This document shows, piece after piece, positions 1 through 13,159 of a DNA stretch of 64,000 bases. The position numbers and the translations under genes are program-made. This stretch comes from Aphidius gifuensis (Eukaryota; Arthropoda; Insecta; Hymenoptera; Braconidae). Location of the stretch: the NCBI RefSeq assembly GCF_014905175.1, contig NC_057791.1, forward strand, positions 3,100,001 to 3,164,000, written 5' to 3'. How positions within the stretch are numbered: position 1 is the stretch's first letter; the number at the start of each line of letters is the position of its first letter. The notes beneath the pieces were generated by a model. That model had not been told where the DNA came from, did not search any database, and saw only the letters and a list, made by a program, of their open reading frames with translations.

Positions 1-149
1 ACACAGTTATCCAAAGATTGCGTTTACCAAGTTATATAATTCTCAAGACCACGACGTTATCACGTAAACTATAGATTTACTTTTTATTTTTTTTTGTTTT
101 TTGTTATTTTATCATTTATTTATTTTTTTATCTACACAGTCTCTTTTAG

Positions 150-286
150 CATCATATCATCATTCAAAGCTGACAAATATGTATATAGAAAATGATAAAG
201 ATTTTGTTGAAAGCCGAAAGAGTGACAATCGTGATGCTGTTGACAAGGACGACCATTCAAGGTTCAGCCATTGTCATAAAAAGTAA
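150..286 (+). CDS. possible last coding exon of a gene entering from the left
   Basis: A long T-rich tract (about 80-149) ends in CTTTTAG, a good splice acceptor. The frame that follows stays open for 44 codons to TAA at 284-286. It starts with two bases of a split codon and continues SYHHSKLTNMYIEND, and it ends RFSHCHKK. The peptide is strongly hydrophilic and rich in Asp, Lys, Ser and His, like a cytoplasmic or disordered C-terminal tail, and unlike the Phe/Ile/Lys-rich frames that arise by chance here. I do not recognise the family. The upstream exons would lie outside the window. It could also be a chance open frame. Confidence 0.33.
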
Positions 287-2540
287 CACGCCTCTATTCC
301 ATATCAATAACTTTATGATATAATGTAGAGGTCGTATGAAGGACCATACTACATGACATTTTCGTCAATGACAAAAAAATTGATATTGGATTTTCTTTTC
401 CAAATTTAACATGACTATTTTTATAATTTTAAATAACTTTTTTTCATGCTAATTAAATTACAAATTTGACCTTTTACATTTGGAAAAAAAACAAAAAAAA
501 AAAATAGAATAATGAATAAATAAATATAAAAGGACAATAAATAAATTGCTAGATATAAAAAAATATATTATGACCAGCAAAAAATTTGGTGCACATGATT
601 TCATATTTTTATATATAACATATTTATATATTTTCTTGGAACCCTGAAGCAATCAAGCAACCCACTGGGATATATATTTTTTTATACAAAACACATCACA
701 TATTTAGAGCACACAAATGTGTCCCTAAAAAAAAAAATGTATATAAACTGATAAATCTTTTTTTAACAACGCATAAAATAAAAATAAAACAATGACTTCT
801 TTTATGAATATACAGTTTTATCATATATATATATTTCAACAAACATTTTTTTTTATTGACAACCATGCGGAAGCATGGGTGAACTTTATTATCGTGAATT
901 TTACGATCGTACACAGAATCCCATTGATGGTCACTTTGAATTCCAAATTTCTTAACATCAGTGACTAGGGTAGAAAAAAAAGAGAAAAAAAAATATTTTG
1001 CTGGATGACTATAGTATATTTACGAGTTTTTCTATGGTATACATCAAGTACCATTCAGATTATTATGGTGTAGTTTCTACGTGTCATCTCCTTCACAAAC
1101 CACAAGGAAAAAAAAATGGCTATTCTGTTGGATACTTGTTACGACGTCCATACTCATAAATAAACTTAAAAAATACGACTTTTCATGACAATCTATATAC
1201 AGAAAAATATACCTCTAAAATTTCATTATAGCAATTTAATTTTTTATTTATTAAATTTAATTTTTTAATAATAATTTTATAGTTACTTGAAAGAATATAT
1301 TTATTATCAATTTTTTTAAATTTCATTTTATCAAAGCATAATACCTTGACAAGTGTTTTGTTAACAAAAAAAATCAAGTTTATTTTCTAAGAAATAAACA
1401 TACTTTTTTTTTTTATTCATTTCACATTCTCTTTGACTCTTATATATCGTCACAGCCGATTGAATTATTTATTGTTATACTTATTGTGACAATTTTTTTT
1501 TTTTCAATGAAAAATCAACAGTGTGGTTTTTCTTATACAACAATGTTCCGCACGGTTGAAGTGATTCAATTCCACTTGGGTATTGTGATGTAAAGTGTTA
1601 AATACTATTTATTTAGACCGATATATATTTATTTTTTTTCTATTATGTAAATATTAATTGTTGTTGAATGATAATAAGCAAACAACGTTAACGTAATAAT
1701 TACGCATTTTAGAGGTTTAGAGAGTTTTAAGTAAATAGTAAAAGGATTTTCTGATGTTATATTTACTAAAATGTGTATATTCGTATTTGAAAATGTTTAT
1801 TCAAAACATATGTATATACATGGTAAGGAATTATCTTTAACTTTGCAATAAATGTTTGTAAATTTACAAGAGCTTTTACAAATTAATGTTGTCTAAATAT
1901 GTGACGCAAGCATCATTTGGCTCAAACTAAAATTTTGCCAAACTCAGCTTTAACACTTGCCAATTACAAATCACTACTTTGACAAAATAACAACATTTGC
2001 AAAATTCACAAATTGCATACTTGTAAATTTACTCATTAATTATTTAATAATTATTATTAATGAAGATAAATTAAAATATTACATAGACAACTTTATTATG
2101 ATAAAATAGAAGCAATTTAATTATCAGAGAATTTAACTAGTTTTTTTTTTTAATCTAATATAAATAATATACGTATAGAAAATAATTTAATCGTTTATTT
2201 TTTTAGTTTTTTTATTTTCACGATTCGATGAATTTGTGCCGTTCGATATTGAACAGAATTGTTTTTCTATTCTTTCTATTTTTTTTTAAATCAATCACTT
2301 CGGCATGTTGATTGTATACATGTTGCATAATATTTTTTATTTCTATTTTTTTCTTCATTTACTTTTCTGCAACTTCTTTATTAAAAATTGTAGTCTGTAA
2401 AATATATAATATTTTACAGACTAAATTGATTGGTGCATGTTTTTTTATTTATCAAATTTTTTCTATTTATTTAATATTGTTATTTTAATTGCAATCTAAT
2501 TCAATAAAAAAAAAAAAAATATTAGTTTAGGGGACAAGAG
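287..2540. other. AT-rich intergenic stretch
   Basis: No gene is supported here. AATAAA motifs near 515-525 could end the gene whose last exon may be at 150-286. The rest is AT-rich spacer with T and A runs. A 40-codon open frame from ATG near 1036 to TAA near 1158 is too short and featureless to call. Confidence 0.5.
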
Positions 2541-2547
2541 TATATAA
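2541..2547 (+). promoter_or_regulatory. TATA box of the first cuticle gene
   Basis: TATATAA lies 80 bases before the ATG at 2621. Transcription would start near 2572, giving a 5' leader of about 50 bases. The other two cuticle genes have the same layout. Confidence 0.65.
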
Positions 2548-2620
2548 TAAAGCTGGCAACATTATTGATACATACATCACAAAGTTTTTAACTGTCTAAC
2601 TGATTAGATCAACATTAAAA

Positions 2621-3380
2621 ATGGCAGTAAAGGTATATTTAAATTTTATATATTAATAAAATAGAAATAAAGCTTTAATGTTATTTTATGAAAATTATTT
2701 TTATTATATTTTTATTATTTTTGTTATGAACTAAATTTATTTTTATATTTTTTATATTATACACACATGAAATTCTCGAAAAGCAGTTTGTTGGTATTCT
2801 GATGGTTGTTATACTCATGGGACTTGAACAGGGTGTAGAAGGAGGTCACGCACACAGTTACGCTCATTTCTATGGACCAGTTGAGGGTCCAGGACATGAG
2901 GTAGTTGTACATGATAAGCACGGTCATCATAATGTTGATTATGTTGCTCATCCCAAATATGAGTTTGCATATGGCATTGAGGATCATCATACCGGCGATT
3001 ATCATAGCCAGAAAGAGCACCGAAATGGTAATAATAGTTTCAAAGGACATTACTAAATACCAAAGCTTATCATAACAATGTGAAATTGTCCTTGATTATA
3101 TGACAAGATAATTAATGAAATTTTCATTAATTTCATAAACAAGAATATAATTGTCATCAAGTTATTAATTCATTTAGAGTGATGGTATAATTTTTTTTTG
3201 AATTTTTGTTAATTAGGACAAAATATTGCTGGTGAATATTCAATCAAAGAACCTGGTGGAAATATAAGAACTGTAACATATCATGCTGATCCACATGGTG
3301 GTTTTTTTGCACATGTACACAACTCTGGAGGCAATGATCATCATGGAGCTTATTCTGGACATCATGCTGGTCATTATTAA
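2621..3380 (+). CDS. RR-2 cuticular protein, gene 1 of 3
   Basis: Secreted structural protein of the exoskeleton that binds chitin through an extended Rebers-Riddiford RR-2 domain. Exons 2621-2632, 2787-3027 and 3217-3380 join into 138 residues ending at TAA 3378-3380; introns are 154 and 189 bases. The start MAVKFVGILMVV opens a hydrophobic signal peptide that is split after codon 4. The mature chain is His/Gly-rich, then comes the chitin-binding core: HPKYEFAYGIEDHHTGDY, QKEHRNG, EYSIKEPGG, a Thr-Val-x-Tyr stretch and GGFFAHVHNSGG. Intron 2 is phase 1 and falls just after the RNG motif. High histidine content suits RR-2 proteins of hard, quinone-cross-linked cuticle. The frame is intact. 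The family call is firm; stage and tissue cannot be read from sequence. Confidence 0.93.
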
Positions 3381-3483
3381 AATATAATTGTTTAAAAATT
3401 TATTATCAGGACTATCACAGCATTGTTGGATGTTTTTATAAAGTTAATTATTGTTTATTATGTATTGAACATTGTAATTGAAT

Positions 3484-3494
3484 AATAAAATAAA
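3484..3494 (+). terminator. polyadenylation signals of cuticle gene 1
   Basis: Two overlapping AATAAA hexamers lie about 105 bases after the stop codon and are followed by a TTGATTGACTTG stretch. They fit the 3' end of this gene. Confidence 0.55.
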
Positions 3495-5438
3495 TTTTGA
3501 TTGACTTGACATTGTTGTTTTCATCAGTGAACTCGAGTGTTTTATATATAAAATAAATGTAATCAATGTACATCATTTCAGATTGAGGATTAAAGAAAAA
3601 AAATTTGAGTGGTCTTGAATGAAAGTCCTGATCAAAATAATAGAGAGGAAAAAAAAATAAAGAAGCTTTCTATTGTTAAGCTTGCCAATCAATAGGAAAA
3701 TTTAAAGACAAGCCAGACATATTGAGTCACGTAACTTCAACAATGTCTCATATAAAATACAAATATTGAATTTCAATGGCCATTATCCTCTGTAATGCAA
3801 AATACTTGTGTACATGTTTTTTTATTTTTAAATTATTATTCATATACAGACATCTTTCGTAATAAATATTATCGATTGGATTTTGATACTCAGATGAAAG
3901 GTCTATTCAATAAAATTTATCAAATAATGATTGATTGTACGATATGTTTTTCGGAAGGTTAAACTCGTCTATCCAATTAATCGCTACATATTTGACATTG
4001 GTTTATAAAAACATGAAATTATTATTTTTGTTATCTATTTTGTTTTTTTTTCTATGTTCAGTAAAAGCTGCTTTGTTAACAATCAAACACTCATCATAAT
4101 AAATTTGATCTATTTTTTTCCCCTTTTTTGTCTTGGTTATAACCAAGTTTTCAAAATGAGTTAGAAAAAAAAAAAAGAAAAACTTTTAAAGAGCTTTCAC
4201 TGAAAAGCTTATGGAAAAGTTGTTCACGTTAACCGCGCATTAAGTTTTAAGATGTCGTGTGAGAAAATTCATTAGCTTTATTTCTTGTCTTATTCTGATG
4301 TTGAAATTTTATGATAAACTTTATTAAAAAAAGATTAACTTTTATACTTTTTTAACTTGATATAAAACATTTGTAAATAATGAAAATTTATTATTTTTAT
4401 TTCCATGAAAAAATTTATTCAATGTATATTTAAATTTTTTTATTTAGTATATACTATTTAAAAAAAACAATTGAACTAGTTTAATAATCCATAGAAATAT
4501 ATTTCTCAATAAATTTATTTATTATCAAGTAAAAGAAAAAAAAAAGTTTAATGTAAAGCTGTATTTTTTTTCTTTAATAGGCTATCTCCATAGAAATGTT
4601 AATGCAAAACTTTTAATTAATCGAAAAATCAAGAGAAAAGAGATAAAGACTTAATTTCTTTGAATGAAAATGAAGTTGAATTGCATTTTCTATATGTTTG
4701 AAAATTTTCAACTTGATTAGCAAGATTGTTACAAAGATATAAAATATATATATATGTATTATTGGAAAAGTATTGAAAGGTAGTCCCTTATTGTACAGTG
4801 CAACATTCGATCAAACTTGATCTTTGAGAGCAAATCTTCCATCAGTTTGGATGACTAGACATTGGATGAAAATTCACGGGAAAACTAATCCATATATATA
4901 TTGGGAAAAATAAATTCGTGACGAGACTTTTCATACTGTATCTTTGTGAAATTCAAGAAAACTAGTTTAAGACATATACATAAAAGAAAAGTACTGTATT
5001 TTCATTCTTGAGTACAAAACTTGTTGGAAAATACGAGATTGCTATTTTTGGCTATAGAATCAATAATAACAACTAAAAATAAAATTGCACGTCAGCATTA
5101 AAAATAAGAGGAAGATAAAAAAAATATATGTATACTTTGATTTAACAGAAAATTTTTTCATTTAATTTTATTAATTTTTTATAACTAAATCAAGTCAATT
5201 GACTTGAGTCAAAGTTTTACAAAAATTCGATCACTTTGGTAAAAACATTAGCGTCTATCTGAATTCTGGATCAAGTTTGTAATGGGTTTGATGAGTTTTT
5301 TTATAACTATATAATTATTATTTTTTTTTTCTTTTGAAAAGATAGTAGCAAGCAAGCAAGCAAGCATGAAAAGAAGAGAAAAAAAAACAAATAGAATTTT
5401 TAAAAAAAGTGTGAAAAAAAAATGTTGCCAGCGTTTAC
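3495..5438. other. AT-rich intergenic stretch
   Basis: No coding region is supported. It holds homopolymer runs, the short tandem repeat (GCAA)n at about 5349-5366, and a protein-like but very short - strand frame around 4780-4870 that has no clear partner exon. Confidence 0.45.
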
Positions 5439-5523
5439 CTAGCGTAAACTTTCCGCGTCTTGTGCGAAGATTCATTAGAGATACTTGTTTTAAAATCCTT
5501 ACTTAAGTAAAATCCTTTTCGGG
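5439..5523 (-). other. candidate internal exon, - strand
   Basis: Read on the - strand, the acceptor AACTTTACAG is followed by 85 bases with one open frame and then the donor AG/GTAAAC. The peptide begins RKGFYLSKDFKTSIS and continues to RKVYA. Its entry phase (two bases) matches the exit phase (one base) of the exon-like segment at 7236-7304, so the two can be joined in frame. I recognise no family, and no downstream exon was found. Confidence 0.22.
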
Positions 5524-7235
5524 CTGTAAAGTTAACAGATAGGCAATCTTGTATGGGAAATATACAAAAACCGTTTGAAGAGCCTTTTTTGTAAAAGAAC
5601 ACACACGTTTTTATCATCAAAAGAACAAATACATTTTCTATTTCAATCTATTTTTCATTATAGAATAAAGATGACTTATATCGAATATAAAGATTTGAGC
5701 TTTTTGTAAACAATCAATACGATCAGTCACGTAATAATGCATCAATAAATTTACATTTTATATATATAAAAATAGTAGATTCAATATATCAACATCTAAT
5801 GTACGCAGTCAAGTATAAAATGTAAATCACGTGATGTCTAATGTGCTTTCTTGGACGTAGATAGTAAATTTACGAACAACGAATAATTTGCCGATATGCT
5901 TCATCCAGTCAGTCTCTTGGGGTGGTAGATAGAAAGCGTTTTACATTAGAGTATATTGGTACTTTGCCAAGATACATCTGCGAGCTCTCAGCAAGAAGAT
6001 GTATTGCATAAGATATTCACTTGCTTGGTTGGTTGCTTGCTTACTTGCTATAACCAAACAACCAAAATCAAAAATGTCATTCACATCATTTTAAATATTA
6101 ATTTTTAATCACTGTCATCATCAAATTATATATTTTATCTAAAAATATAATTAATTTATCTATTACTCGTATAAAAAAATTACCAAGCACATAGAAATAT
6201 CCCGTCTGATCCTCGTCGATTAACAGTGCGCGAAAAGTATTATTTTTTTTTGTAACTTAATCGAGTTGCCAGAATGTTTTTAGTTAGTGGCGGCTAGGTA
6301 GGTTTGTAATATACATATATAGATTATGTCTTTTAGGCGTATATATAAAATTTATACATATATTTTGCAGTCCAGATGCCAACGTAGGAGTTGAAGCAGT
6401 AGTCACAAGGATGGAAAAGGTAAAAGTGAATTTACAGAGTTAAATGTAACCTCGTGTGAAGGCTTACATTACCATTTTGGATGTTGGCCAAAAACCTTAT
6501 AGTACAAACTACGATTTTCCGATGGTATAGATGATAACTCTTTGAGACTGTATAGTTGTTGTACATAGGTATGTATGTATATATATATAGAAAATCTTAC
6601 TGCTTGCATCGTTGCAGCTTCGTTTTTGAAATTGAATCATATCCTCGTGGACTTATAATGATAATAATAATAATAATATATGTTGAGAACGTTTTCAATC
6701 CTAGATTCTCTCTGTGTGTATATACATATAAAATAAGTTACTCAGTGCAGGAATCTAGGGAATATAGATACAGATAATATACCTGTATATATATTTATTT
6801 ATTTTTTTTTATAAAATCTTTCGTAGGCACACATATCGTTTTCAATGCAAAAAAGTTTTTCTTTTATCCGGCTTCCGTGCCAAAAACTCGTTGTGGTTTA
6901 CGTATATATATAAAAAATATTTAAAACTTTTTTTTTTTTCTCTTGCATGTCAGTATGAAAACAAAATAAAAATGAAAATAGAAAAAAAAAATAAATAAAT
7001 AAACATGTGTTGAGCTACTGATAAAGTTTATAATTTATTTTGGTTAATACCCAGGTGGATTTTAATGTCGACTTTTCATCTTTCATCTCAGTTAGACTTA
7101 AAAATATTACGCTTATCGAGTACGAATTGACTTATTGACTTAAAAATTTGATAGAAAATACATAAAACGATACAAAGTAGTTTCATCATTTAAAAATCGA
7201 AACAATATATATAATAAAAAAATTGTTCGACTCAC
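5524..7235. other. spacer with GC-richer islands
   Basis: Islands of mixed composition at about 5820-6060 and 6180-6540 stand out from the AT-rich background. One 49-base segment on + (6371-6419) has a good acceptor (TTTTGCAG), a donor (AAAG/GTAAAA) and a single open frame reading PDANVGVEAVVTRMEK. It could be a micro-exon or conserved regulatory DNA. Confidence 0.25.
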
Positions 7236-7304
7236 CATTCTGTTGTCCCGTTGACGATGGAAATTCTAGATTGAATATCATGGTCTCATTGGAATTCCAA
7301 TCAT
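7236..7304 (-). other. candidate exon with good start context, - strand
   Basis: On the - strand, TTGTTGCAG is followed by 69 bases and the donor G/GTGAGT, both near consensus. One of the three frames is open. It contains an ATG in the context GAGACCATGA, giving MIFNLEFPSSTGQQN. It could be a first coding exon or an internal one (the frame is also open upstream of the ATG). In phase it joins the candidate exon at 5439-5523. The protein is not recognised. Confidence 0.33.
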
Positions 7305-10300
7305 CTGCAACAATAATTGAAAAAGCACAATATTAATATTAAATTTAATTATATCGATAAAAATTTGTTATAATTATGTTTTCAAAAGACATATAATGCT
7401 AGTTTCCTCGGAATTTTATTATTATTGTGATAATTGTTTGATAAGTGAAACACGCAAAATGAGATATATCGCAAGCTCGTTTGCAAGTGCTCATACAATC
7501 GAGTGACTACAATAGGTGTATGTATATATGTATATAGTGGTATGGCGTTGACATTATCGAGCGATGTCGTTAGGGTCCTTTGCACCACTTGCAATCATTC
7601 CCCTAGGACAAGAATGATTAACGACGGTTCTGCAGATAAATTGAACCGTATATACCAAACATCAGACAGTAGACACCTTCTCTGTCTATCTAGATATTAT
7701 CAAAAGTAGTGAAAAGTTGGATTTGACTACTCGACTTGTTGGTTAATCATTCATGATCATGAATCATAAAATATCATCACTCTCTATTTAATGATAAATT
7801 GTTTGAAAAATAAAAAAACAAATGGCTGACTAAAACACTGTTTTTTCACTTGATCAAAATTAAGGAAAAATAAAATAAATAAACCAATGAAAATTTTAAT
7901 AAAATTTTAGTAATTTAATTTTGCAATTTCGCTGGTTCAACTTGGTTGACCATTTACTTTTGTTGGCTTTGTTATAATATTAAGATTAATGTGGCTATTT
8001 GAGCAATGCTTGTTTGTGACTCAAAAACACTCATTGCACATATCCTACTCTCATTCACTCTGGTTCTGTGTTCGAGACGTGTTATGTCATAGAAGATATA
8101 TAGCCTAACTGTAAATATTAGCAAGAAATAATATTCCATAGTGTTAGTAATATAAAAATATTCGTTATATTTAAATATTCAATTATCATTGAAATAAATC
8201 AAATCATAAATCTCAATTTTGATATTTACTTTTCATGCTTTTGTAACATGAAAATTCAATATGTCGATGATTTTTTCAAATACACAAATATTTGTTTAAA
8301 ACAACTTTCATAATATTCAATTGAGTATATATATTTCAGTTTTATCAAAGTTAAATTGAAAGTATGGAAAAACAAAAAAAAAAATATAAATAAATGAAAT
8401 ATGTAAATATGTTTTGAATGGTTTTGTTAAATCGCTTGTTCACTGAGTATTTTGACGAATTCAATAGTCACTGAAATATACTAAAATAAAATGCAGCGTA
8501 TGCTAAATATTTTTATTTTTTTATTATTTCATTTTATTGTATATTGAAGTATATATATTTATATCTGGGCTTAATATTTTTATGCTTTCAAAATGTATAT
8601 TATGAAATGGTGTCTCGTGAAAAATGATCATATCATGCAAATTGTTAAGCGTCGACGGAAAATGTCGATCTGCTTGAAAATTTTCCAGCCAAATGTCGAT
8701 CGCTAAATCCAATTCCGGTGAAACATTGCCACGTGTACAACCCGTTTACCCAATGGACCATTTTGAATGTTCGAGGAACATGACCAAAAACGATTGGAGA
8801 ATATGCGTATATATTCCCCAGTGGTCACATCACATTTACCCACAATACAATCATAAAATTTTTTAATTTATTTATTTTTATTTATTTTTACAATTTGCCA
8901 TATAAACCTTTAAAACTTTTCCACACACAAAAAAAAAAAAAAAAAACAAAATAAAAACAAATAAATGCAGTGTTAAAAATTTTGATATAAAAAGTTTTGT
9001 TATTTTTATTTTTACTGAAAAAAAAAAAAAAATAAGAGTACTTTGAAGTTTGAAGTGGAAAAAAATTTGATTCAACTCGAAATATGATATTTTTTTTTTT
9101 AAATATTAAAATTGTCAGTTTGTTATTTTTACTTTCAAGGTATCATAAAAAATAGAATAAAAAAAAATATAAATATATAAAACTGCAAACAAATTATCAA
9201 CAGTTTAATGGTAAACTTTTATGAAATAAAATTTCTTTATTTTCTTGGAAATAATAATAAATAAATAAATTTTAAGAAGAAAATAATATGAATGAACAAA
9301 AACAAAATGAATTATTTATATGCAATGTTTCAACTCGTAATATTTGTATGTTTACGAGTCAAGAAAAAAGCTTCTTTATAATTTCTATCTTTTTTTTTTT
9401 TTTTTGTTTAAAGTTCGTCACATTTATTTGAATGGATTTGTGAATCACAAAGAGCAATTTTATCCTGTCACGACGATTTATATTACAAGTTAAAATGCAA
9501 ATTTTTAAATGAAGGATATATACATATTGAAATATAAACTCAAAGGTCCATTCAAGTAGAAGTGGACATTTATAATCAAGTGAAATGTTTTTTTCTCTAA
9601 GAAAAAAAATATGCTGACCTCTTTTTTTTTATATTTATATTATTGTTCTTGAAAACGATACAAAAAAAAAAAACGTATTTATGTAAAGAATGAGAAATAA
9701 AAAAAACTTGATGGCAAAGTTTGCAAGTGAATGTATTTTTCAAGTCACTTGCAGGTCTTTTGGTTTATCAAAACACATGAATTGTGTCAGATTTTACCTT
9801 GCTATCTTTTCATGTGTAACATGCAAAACTTAAGTAAATAAATAAATAAATTTGATATATAAACTTAACGTGATGACAGAAAGCAAACATCTGTGAAGAA
9901 AAAAATGTTTTTTCTGAATATATGTAAAGTCAAAAACTGATGGATTTAAAAAAATATCAAGTAAATCAGTGTCAGATAAATTTAATAGAAAATATCATCA
10001 TAGACTTTTTTCTTTTTTTATAATTCAAAAATTTAATATTCATGTTGTAAAAAAAAATAACAAACTATCAGAAAATATTCACATTTTTATTCAATCATAT
10101 ATAAACTAAGTCAAAAAGTTTTTCAACTAATAATATATATTTGTGTATATAATATTTTGAGAGCAAACATATTATATATCAAAAAATAATTTGCTATTTT
10201 TTATTTTATTTTGATTGTTATCATTTATATATTCCCCTTTGAACAATATTTCATATTTTCATCTCATGAACGTAAAATAATGCTGGCAATTATCGTTATG

Positions 10301-10896
10301 ACACTTTTCGTTGAAACGAGGAACTTGATAAAGCTGCTGATCGCATGACAACAGTTTTCAAAGAGGGATATAACAGAAGAGGGTTCATTCTGATGGTCTA
10401 TTGAACCCCCAAGATGAAATTTATCTGACATTTAACCATTTTGAATGAAAAGTTTTATACCTCTACGAGGTAAATTGTTTTTTTTTTTTTTTTTTTTTCT
10501 TCATATTTAGGTAAATTATATTTTGATGCTTTTAAGTGGATAAAAAATATTCTCTCATGAATTTTGAGATGGAAAAAACTCGAGGATGATACTAGATAGA
10601 TATAAATTTATTTTCTTGGAAATTTCAAGGATTAGCTAAATAAAAAAATATATATAAAAAAAAAATAGAACTTGTAATCAGCTTGCAATTCGATTCGCGT
10701 TTGCAAATATAAAAAAAAAAAAAAAAAAGTATATATATAAAAAATAAATAAAGATAAAATAAAAAATTTGAAAAAAAAAATGTGTTGAGGTGTGCTGGGC
10801 ATTCGAAGTATATCCACATGACTGTTTATACAACCCAATATATATATATGCATACAAATCCCTATACAAAAGTTGAACGAGAGTTTGGAAACTTAC
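7305..10896. other. AT-rich stretch, probable intron or intergenic
   Basis: No gene proved. A 62-codon - strand open frame at 8524-8712 (without an ATG start) has protein-like composition but no family signature and no clear splice edges. GC-richer islands occur at about 8690-8850 and 10270-10450. The rest is homopolymer-rich spacer. Confidence 0.35.
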
Positions 10897-10950
10897 CAAG
10901 CAAAACTTGAACTGATGGCTTACGTCAGTATATTCTCGCTGGGCATTTCC
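10897..10950 (-). other. candidate exon or 5' leader segment, - strand
   Basis: A near-perfect donor (CTTG/GTAAGTTT on the - strand) closes a GC-richer segment. Only a short frame is open before it (NAQREYTDVSHQFKFCL), and the acceptor side is weak, so the right edge is approximate. It may be an untranslated exon upstream of the one at 7236-7304. Confidence 0.2.
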
Positions 10951-12878
10951 TTAATACTTGCCAACTTTGAGTGCAAAAAACTGGCAATTCAACCAGGTAC
11001 AATTTCACAATATTCACAATGTTATTAGTCCAGCACTTGTCAGCATTTTCTTACAATATTAAATACAAAATTTTTAATAAAATTTTAAATTCATTTTACA
11101 ATTAGTTTATTTAAATTAAATAAAATCTTATCAAATTGTCAAAGAAAATTATAAGGCAATTTGTTTATTTATTAGCTTTATATTTTATTTTATTTTTGGT
11201 AGAAACGAAGCCACGCAGTTCGTGACGTGAGTAAAAAAAAAACAAGATTGAGGGTGGGTATAAAACATGCTCTACAGCGAGATGGGGTAAAACTACTTTT
11301 TCGTAAAAAAAAAAATAAATAGAAAAAGAGGAAAATAAAAGGGTCATTGCTGTTGAGGAGGAAGAACGGATGGAGAAAATGGAAAAAAAAATAACCGAGA
11401 TAAAGAAAGAAGAAAAAAAATTTACCGTCTCACGGGAGCTTGACTACTACTACTTGCTACTACTACTACTACTACCACTACTACTTTTATTACTGGTGAT
11501 GGTAATAGTGTTGCTATTGGAGTGAGTGAGAAACAAAATAAATATGTATATGTGTGCAGTTTGTTCCAACAGGTAGGTGTGAGAGGAAACGATTGCAGTT
11601 TAAAAGCAATTTTCTTGTCACCCCGGTGTCACATTCTTTTTGAGGGTGGCTTGAAAATCTCTTGCAAATGTGTCCAAAACAAATCCTTAAGATGATTTTC
11701 ATATGATAGGTGAATTTAAAAAAAGTTTCATGTTGATATCACAGTCTTATTTTATTTTATAATTTATCATTTATCGATCAACAAATAAATTTCAATAGTA
11801 ATACTCAAAAAAAAATTATAGAAATTGAATTTATAATTTAATTGAATAAATAGTATTTATTCAATTAATTATTAAAAGAAGTTTTTTATTTTTTTTTCTT
11901 ATTATATAATTTTTAATCTCATTATTTTTCAAGTCTGACCGTTGACTCGAGATATATTCAACTTTTTCTTGACATAAACTGTATAAAATAAAACTTGAAA
12001 TATTTCCAAAAGTTTTTGAGGACACTCCTACTCTTTATGAAAGAAAAACTTCATTTCATTAAGTTACCTTAATATCTTTTTCTGTCGCGTCACACCCTCC
12101 CTATAACTGGATCAAAGCTAAAAGGATTTGCTTGTGAAAAATTTTCATAATAAAACTTGAGAAATATATATTAAGAAAATAAAAAATAACATTGAAAAAT
12201 TGAAAAATACCGATAAAGAAAAATATTTTATAAAAATATTTGTCAATATATGAAAAATATGAATAATCGATTAGATATTCGTATATATTTTTCTGATATT
12301 TATCATGTTCATATTTTACTGTGAAAAACTATTTTTCCATAAGCGTGTTGTTTACCACTTTGCCTGTCTACATGGCACCAACATTCAAAACAATTTTTCT
12401 AAAACGCAATGCCTTGAATCGAGGTCTTTCGATTCGTTGCGTCAACGTTCTCCTTTTTTTTTTTTTTTTTCTTTTAAAGATATTTATTTATTTATTTTTT
12501 TCTCTCAAAACTAAAGAAAAAAATAAAGAATTTTTAAAAGATTGCACAAATGTATATAGACTTGCAATTCACATTTACAACTTTTCACAATCATAAATTC
12601 TGTCAAGCAAGCGGAAACACGAAAACAATTTATTATTGCATTATAAGTTTTTTTTTTTTTTCTTTTTGTCTCAAAACTATATGTATATATTTCAAAACTA
12701 ATCAATTTATTTTGTTATTTGAAGATTAAAAAAAAAAGAAGAAAAAAAAACAGTTCAAAGACAAACTTTTATCAAGCATTCGAGCATTCAAATAATTGAG
12801 ACTAGAAAAAAATTAAAAAGAAAAAAAAAGTACGACTAAAAGTGATTGATAATTTTCATTTTGCAATCTGTTTATCAG
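10951..12878. other. AT-rich spacer
   Basis: No gene is supported. A 33-base segment at 12068-12100 has splice-like edges on the - strand and stays open in two frames. It is too short to call. Confidence 0.3.
11440..11486. repeat. (ACT)n microsatellite
   Basis: About 45 bases of ACT/CTA triplets with one CCA interruption. It lies in non-coding spacer. Confidence 0.85.
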
Positions 12879-13159
12879 CAATTTCAATCAAGAATATGTT
12901 TGAAAGTCTGCTGGGATGAAAATCTTGCCGGAAGTGATTCGTTCCTGCCAACGATTGCACCCTCTTACCCCTCGAGACATCGAAGTTACATCCCTCGTTT
13001 CTATTACTCCATTCAATTCCCACTTCGTAATGGCCAGTACATATATACAGTAGTATACTATATACCCATTTAAATTTTATCCCCTATCTTTCTCAATTTT
13101 CTTTAAAACACGTTTTAGTCAAAAGTTAGCCCCAGGCGATTCTCAACACTGCAGCGCGA
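12879..13159 (+). other. two candidate exons in one frame, + strand
   Basis: Segment 12879-13036 follows the acceptor TTTATCAG and ends at CA/GTACAT. Segment 13119-13159 follows the acceptor CGTTTTAG and ends at GA/GTAAGT. Joined across an 82-base gap the frame stays open for 66 codons. The first part reads QFQSRICLKVCWDENLAGSD and ends FPLRNG; the second reads QKLAPGDSQHCSA. The composition is protein-like and GC-richer than the surroundings. The - strand of the first segment is open too, so a non-coding conserved island is an alternative. No family recognised. Confidence 0.27.

Noticed and set aside
2757..3050. 97-codon open frame antisense to cuticle gene 1
   Set aside because: It mirrors the conserved RR-2 exon; the sense strand has signal peptide, domain and splice sites. 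Similar antisense frames over cuticle genes 2 and 3 (28624-28830, 29007-29285, 35099-35299) were rejected for the same reason.
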